Below are positions 62,249-64,000 of a stretch of 64,000 nucleotides of DNA, one piece after another. The stretch lies in contig MNCI01018080.1 of the NCBI GenBank assembly GCA_015680685.1, positions 698,122-762,121 of the forward strand. The letters are read 5' to 3'. This DNA is from Gnetum montanum. Its lineage: Eukaryota; Streptophyta; Gnetopsida; Gnetales; Gnetaceae. The notes under the pieces were generated by a model that worked only from the letters and a program-made list of their open reading frames with translations, was not told where the DNA came from and made no database searches. Position numbers and translations under genes: made by a program. Every line of letters starts with the position of its first letter. The stretch's first letter is position 1.

Positions 62249-63826
62249 CTACCAGGGTCTCGAGTCCCGCGCCCCCGAAAACCAAGGCCGATACTTGATG
62301 CGCATGATTCGGATCCAGGGGGGCGGAACACCATGCGGGCGTGAAAAACGAAGCAGCAGCCGTTGCTGGCCGACCATGATCTCGTCCTCGAAAGATGTGA
62401 CCCCTAATCCCCCCGCGCTACGGGGGCGCGCAACCCGTTCCCAGCAGACCAAGTGCATTCGACGCCCCCCCTTGCCCCCCTCCCACACAAAGGTACGGAC
62501 AAGAGAGTTAACCGCCGAAACGACCGTATTCGGGGGCGTGGCCACAGTTGCCACGAACCTTGCAACCGCCGTGAGGATCCCGGTGGCCACCAACAGGCGC
62601 CCCGGACGGCTAAGGAACCTGTTCGCCCAGTGGCCCATTCTTCGCTCGATTTTAGCAAGCAGCGGGCCCCACGCCGTGGTGCGGCCCCACCTGAAGAGGG
62701 GGAGGCCCAGATAAGCGTCGCTGCACGTGCCGGGCTGGATATTCAGGAGATGCAGCACCCGGCTCTTAACCGCCGCGTCCACATTAAAGAAATGGGCGGA
62801 GGATTTGGTACGGTTGATGTCCAATCCCACCTCGGCCGCAAAACGGGACAGGGCGACGTTGATATTCCGCGCTTGTGGGACCGTAGCTCTACTAAAAATC
62901 ATCGTGTCGTCCGCATAGTGTTCGGCCTGGCAGGCCACGCCAGCAATATTGAGCCCATCCACCCCCGAGGTGCTGCAGTACTGCTGCATAAGGTCCATGG
63001 CAATGATGAAAAGGAGGGGCGAGAGCGGATCCCCCTGCCGCAGCCCTCGCCCGGGGGAGGAGAGACCCCATAAACGCCCCCCAACATCAAAGGAGAAACC
63101 GGCGGAGGACTGCATGTGGATGCACAAGCGGATGAACTGTGGAGCAAACCCTTTCTGTATCATGATGGACTGTAAAGCCTCCCAGCTGATCGTGTCATAG
63201 GCCTTGGTGATGTCAAGTTTGAGGCACATTCCGGGGAACCCCGTAGTCCGAAGCGAGTGAAACACCTCCTGCATGAGGAGGATTGGGTCCTGAATTGCCC
63301 GACCAGGCACGAACCCCGCCTGGTTGGGCCCCACCAGCCTGGGCATGACCGGCGCAAGCCGATGCACCAGCAGCTTGGAGAAGATCCTGATAAGGACATT
63401 ACACACGCCAATGGGGCGAAAATGCTCGGGGCGGTGTGCATCGGACTGCTTCGGGATGCACACAATGCGGGAGCAGTTGAGCTCCCTACGTACCTGTCGC
63501 CTGGCCAACATAAGATTGAACGCATCTAGAAGATTGGGCCCAATGATATCGATGAAGGTTTTAAAAAATTCAAGGCTCCAACCGTCAGGACCTGGCGCTT
63601 TGCCACCAGGCATGCTGGTGACCGTAGCAGTGAGCTCCGCCCAGGAGAAGGGGGCCAACAGACGAACGTTGTCATGCTCGGTCAGCACCCGCTGTATGGG
63701 TACTGATATGGGCGTGGTGGGGCGCTTGGCCCAAATCCCGCCCCAGTATTGTGTCAGTTCCTGCGCAATCTGCCGCGGATCATCAGTGGTGTCATCGGCC
63801 GGATTTCGGAGACAGCGGGGTTGACC
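62249..63826 (-). pseudogene. LINE copy f ORF2: reverse transcriptase
   Basis: The open frame extends to 63934, but its first 36 or so codons are out of the true frame: upstream, YWRQRSRVRWIREGDRQTRF and FFAMAKT continue in another frame, and the two join at a C/G homopolymer at 63818-63826. RT blocks: GGKAPGPDGWSLEFFKTF, FRPIGVCNVLIRIFSKLLVH, GPNQAGFVPGRAIQD, CLKLDITKAYDTISWEAL, RGLRQGDPLSPLLFI, AEHYADDTMIF, and AYLGLPLFRW. All catalytic Asp residues are present. The frame ends at a TAG (62249-62251) where copy e has Gln. Confidence 0.9.
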
Positions 63827-64000
63827 CCCCCCGGGTTTTGGCCATAGCAAAGAAGAATCTGGTCTGTCTGTCCCCTTCTCTAATCCACCGGACACGGGAA
63901 CGCTGCCGCCAGTACGTCTCTTCCTCAAGGTCAAGGGATTGGAGTTGCCTCAACGTGTGCATTTCCTCCACGTGGAGATCCTCCCCTGCCTCCTGTCGGG

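Larger units (their letters stand above)
60293..64000 (-). mobile_element. L1-like LINE family copy f, GC-rich, RT to J domain, runs off the window
   Basis: On the minus strand it runs from the endonuclease-RT linker at the window edge to a J-domain stop at 60356 and a short GC-rich tail. No poly(A)-like end is present; it stops at about 60293 against the AT-rich RT of copy d. Reading frame is kept from 63826 to 60356 apart from three TAG codons. It is the best-preserved copy for the C-terminal extension. Confidence 0.85.

Noticed and set aside
62453-63824. Several plus-strand frames of 60-206 codons opposite the copy f RT
   Set aside because: They are antisense shadows of the RT frame; none has a recognisable motif.
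1-64000. CRISPR arrays, bacterial operons, ribosome binding sites
   Set aside because: The window is plant nuclear DNA with spliceosomal introns; none of these applies and no regularly spaced repeat array was seen.

Overview
The window is nuclear DNA of a seed plant with a very large, repeat-rich genome. A gymnosperm is the best fit. This rests on a gene whose introns reach 5.7, 9.8 and more than 12.6 kb and are filled with old retrotransposons, on heavily decayed Ty3/gypsy elements, and on plant-type LINEs (DUF4283-like ORF1, zf-RVT after the reverse transcriptase). The species assignment is inference. There is one host gene; nearly everything else is retroelement.

Layout. 1-26682: nested Ty3/gypsy retrotransposons of a lineage with a tRNA-Asp-like primer site. 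Element 1 (+) ends in a 3' LTR at 9770. Element 2 (+, 10209-23088) is inserted in that LTR. Element 3 (-, 23089-26066) and a further LTR piece (-, to 26682) follow. Elements 1 and 2 both carry an extra sense-strand coiled-coil ORF between integrase and the 3' LTR. 26683-27933: upstream region of the host gene, with a tRNA-like SINE fragment. 27934-51388: ten consecutive, perfectly phased exons (667 codons) of PIGN, the ER enzyme that adds ethanolamine phosphate to the first mannose of GPI anchors. The last exons lie beyond 64000, so everything from 51389 to the window end is intron 10.

The PIGN introns hold two head-to-tail RTE-clade LINE 5' portions (29.3-32.4 kb), fragments of another LINE, two SINE-like insertions with target-site duplications, Ty1/copia fragments, and at least six copies (a to f) of one unusual L1-like LINE family. 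Most LINE insertions are antisense to PIGN.

The most interesting content is that LINE family. After the reverse transcriptase and zf-RVT zinc finger, its ORF2 continues into about 500 further residues: a domain resembling the plant 'putative plant transposon protein' domain (PF20167/Transposase_32 type), a Pro/Gly-rich linker, a long charged coiled coil, and a C-terminal DnaJ-like J domain with an HPD motif. In copy f (60293-64000, minus) RT, zinc finger, PF20167-like domain, coiled coil and J domain all lie in one reading frame, broken only by three TAG codons. Sister copies have glutamine at each of those three places, so the ancestral product was a single polyprotein. A chaperone-recruiting J domain on a LINE ORF2 is not something I know to be described. 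Domain calls are from reading motifs by eye; no database search was possible.
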